NCBI RefSeq assembly: GCF_018991925.1
Contig: NW_024744529.1
Location: forward strand, 507,501 to 571,500
DNA length: 64,000 bases
Source of the DNA: Homarus americanus
Lineage: Eukaryota > Arthropoda > Malacostraca > Decapoda > Nephropidae
Direction of reading: 5' to 3'
Positions 60,960 through 64,000 of the stretch are shown here, piece after piece. The position numbers and the translations under genes are program-made. Positions within the stretch are counted from its first letter, which is position 1. Each line of letters begins with the position of its first letter. The notes under the pieces are model-generated. The model was not told the DNA's origin. It worked only from the letters and a program-made list of their open reading frames with translations, and made no database searches.

Positions 60960-61045
60960 GCTGGTAATCGAACTCAGGGCCCCGAGTGTTGCGAGGGGCA
61001 GCAGCCTAGCACTACGATGACGGTCGGGTGACTCCCCGCTCGGGC
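60960..61045 (-). mobile_element. Possible tRNA-derived SINE fragment of another family
   Basis: The minus strand reads GTCATCGTAGTGCTAGGCTG (A-box-like), CTGCCCCTCGCAACACTCGG and GAGTTCGATTACC (B-box-like) in tRNA order and spacing. The anticodon arm is not a clean 5-bp/7-nt arm. It does not match the SINE family at 44, 50 and 53 kb outside the promoter boxes. Confidence 0.4.
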
Positions 61046-62160
<1,115 letters not shown>

Positions 62161-62269
62161 CTCTGCCACTCCCAGCGACCTTCCCACAAGGATCAGTCAT
62201 ACTAACAAGACTCCTCCGTGCAGTAACCCGCCGGGACAACAGGCTGCTGGAGGGACATGTTGGTCTTAC

Positions 62270-62332
62270 CTTGGCGCCGTGACTCTTGGTCGTCGCACTG
62301 ATCTTCTTCTTCCTTAGATCCAAGAGCTCCAT
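62270..62332 (-). CDS. TTC28: Candidate first coding exon of the TTC28-like gene
   Basis: This is a 21-codon open segment, [20 protein letters not shown] plus Lys, starting at ATG 62332-62330 in a near-ideal Kozak context (GGCACCATGG). It ends at GCCAAG|GTAAGA, a consensus donor with GT at 62269-62268. It ends in phase 0, which fits the phase-0 start of the TPR exon at 51860. Joined to it, the basic peptide would lead into the acidic linker and the TPRs. An in-frame upstream ATG at 62365 would add 11 residues, but its context is weaker; an in-frame TGA at 62374-62372 bounds the frame. The link to the TPR exon is inference from strand, order, phase and splice signals. The peptide is too short to identify by homology, and an unrelated chance ORF with a good donor is the alternative. 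Confidence 0.55.
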
Positions 62333-62439
62333 GGTGCCAAGGCCTGGCTGAGTCCTGGCGTTCATCAGAACTCAAGGGGAAACACCAAGGGACTTCGGTC
62401 CGTACCGTAAAAAGCAGCAGCGCCTGCACGGGCAATATT

Positions 62440-62590
62440 AATAGTGCCTGGCGTTTACCTCTTCCAGCCCGAAATGATTTCAGGTTTATGGAAGCAGCGC
62501 CAAGTAAAACACTCGCCTAGTTTTCTTTCTTCAATGGCGCTCTTTTATGGTACAAGCATTAGACGCACTTCATACAAGACTATGCATCGT
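62440..62590. repeat. Dispersed ACGCCAGACG-family repeat, locus C
   Basis: TGGCGCTCTTTTATGGTACAAGCA matches the GTGGCGCTCTATGTATGGTACAAGCA block of 13.4-13.7 kb in a shortened form, and GTGCCTGGCGTTTACC resembles 10.4 kb. In minus-strand sense it lies just upstream of the candidate first exon. Confidence 0.55.
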
Positions 62591-62599
62591 GTTCATGTC

Positions 62600-64000
62600 A
62601 CAAACAATAACAGTAACAACTAATGCCAGATGCGTAGCTCTAATATTACTTGTTTACTTATGGTTTACTCCAGGAACTTGTATAACTGAGGTAGTTAGGA
62701 GTGTTATTTTCAGCCTATAGCTATCACGGGGGCACTAGTCTTCACTTATTATGCTAGTATATACAGTTAGTAATGGGTACTTTATGTACAGTACAGTGTG
62801 GTATTGGTCCTTTCTTATCATCACTTTCCTTGCCTTACCTGCTGAAAAATAATAAGCTAGTCAATATTTCCATCGAGTTTTCCCAATTCACTTTTATCGT
62901 ATCAAAAATAAAAGTGAATAATAACGTATGATAATCTTATGGTCCAATATGATAATAACTTGAAGTTTATTTTATTCTTAAAATTTTGATAATTCTGGTA
63001 TGAATAAGTTCAACATCAGTCATCACTTATGAATTAATTATTTTTCAGTATTAATGTCGCCACAGTTCAGCCAAATGCTCGACAAACGAAAAGTCGCGAA
63101 AACTACATAAACAGTTCGTGGACAACCTCGTACATGAACCAAAATACGTACCGACTTTACAACAGAATGTAGTACACTTAACAACAGGTCTTACCTATCA
63201 TCAAATTAAGCCTCGAATGAAGGATAATATCAAATCTAACATTACCTAAAAAAAAAAAATAACAATTGTCTCTTATTAGCCAAGACTAGGAAAAAAAAGT
63301 AAACCTACCACAGATATTAACAACAAACTATGACAACAGTGAAGAGTAAATATGAAGGCGACAACCGTATCGTTTAATCTAGTATGACACCCCCAAGTAA
63401 CTCAATTAATAGAGGAAACTAAACCGACCATCGAGGGACTTAACTTCCTCTCACCCGACCTGTCATGAGGCAACCTTCGCGTCTCCCCCTCGGGTGCTGG
63501 TAAGGACCTCTACTTGACAAAATCTTACTACTTAAGTAACACAAATGGACCAAACCCCACCTGTATATTTCTCGGTGGATAAAAAATTTCGAATTGTGTA
63601 CAAAACCCCAGCGTAAAAGTTTTCTCGACACAAAATTCCACCAGTTAGTGTCGTCGTTTTCATAGAACATGGTTAATGAGACTAGGCTATGGTAGGTAAG
63701 AAGTCAGACTAGCTTAGGCTTGGGTGGGATTTGTCCTATAACCCTCGGGCTTATCTACCAGGTGAAGCCCCTCCAGACCCTCCCTCTACCCCATTAGTAG
63801 AGAGTCAGGTAACCTCTCCATTACTGTCTTCGTCATACCATTGACACTAATGGGCCCAGAAACCATCCTTCCTCGACATTCCCAGCGAGCGACACTACCG
63901 TCCTAGGCTACGACGACTTCCTGTCTTTGTCCTGCTAAGATTATCAAAGATTCTTACGTTGAGTTTTCCTTTGTAACTGAATATGTGAATACGCATCAAA
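62600..64000. other. Low-copy DNA to the window end
   Basis: If the gene model is right this is 5' flank or 5' UTR/intron of the TTC28-like gene. No CpG island or conserved exon recognised. A 76-codon minus frame at 63440-63670 holds a loosely repeated RWGFVH/RWGLVH peptide and looks non-functional. Confidence 0.45.

Noticed and set aside
62202..62435. Alternative minus-strand frame across the candidate first exon
   Set aside because: It lacks the Kozak ATG and runs through the donor site. The frame ending in phase 0 at AAG|GTAAGA fits the downstream TPR exon.

Overview
The window looks like non-coding DNA of a decapod-type crustacean nuclear genome. The reasons are very dense micro- and minisatellites, degenerate (AACCT/TTAGG)n tracts built on the arthropod telomere motif, tRNA-derived SINEs, decayed LINE 3' ends, and a host gene cut into small exons by multi-kilobase introns. 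There is no prokaryotic gene organisation. Species assignment is inference only.

The one gene I can support is the 5' part of a TTC28-like (tetratricopeptide repeat protein 28) gene on the minus strand. An 85-codon exon at 51606-51860 carries the first two TPR motifs between a clean acceptor and a clean donor. A candidate first coding exon of 21 codons lies at 62270-62332, with a good Kozak context, a consensus donor and a phase-0 end that matches the phase-0 start of the TPR exon. The implied intron is about 10.4 kb. Everything from 51605 down to 1 is then best read as the next intron(s), or as intergenic DNA if the following exons lie elsewhere. I found no third exon.

Layout. 1-3360: G+C-rich degenerate repeats, CAC-rich arrays, a 45-bp array and a 25-bp minisatellite. 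3.7-5.1 kb: an old degenerate ~65-bp array. 6.4-8 kb: G-rich and simple repeats. 9.3-12.5 kb: two decayed LINE 3' ends around a 16-bp minisatellite and a 1-kb polypyrimidine tract. 15-17.4 kb: ACC/ACT arrays with higher-order structure. 18.5-20.5 kb: CCAAT-rich repeats, a 40-bp array, and a six-unit array of cAMP-response-element palindromes. 21.7-23.1 kb: a long polypurine tract. 24 kb: a third LINE end. 26.8 kb: a probable hAT-derived element. 28-34 kb: several minisatellites. 31.2 and 35.4 kb: two copies of an unclassified dispersed repeat. 38.5-40.9 kb: a 46-bp satellite with alternating subtypes. 44.4, 49.8 and 53.0 kb: three copies of one tRNA-derived SINE family. 52.0-52.5 kb: a near-perfect 28-bp VNTR just upstream of the TPR exon. 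54.9-57.7 kb: 22- and 23-bp arrays and a long (AT)n. 62.0-62.6 kb: (AT)n, the candidate first exon and a dispersed repeat.

Nearly all long open frames here come from tandem repeats whose unit lacks stop codons, and I do not call them genes. I did not find a new defence, mobile or enzymatic system. The more interesting signals are the gene structure, the CRE array, the satellite with alternating subtypes, the SINE and LINE families with shared 3' ends, and the recurring motif beside the TTAGG-like tracts.
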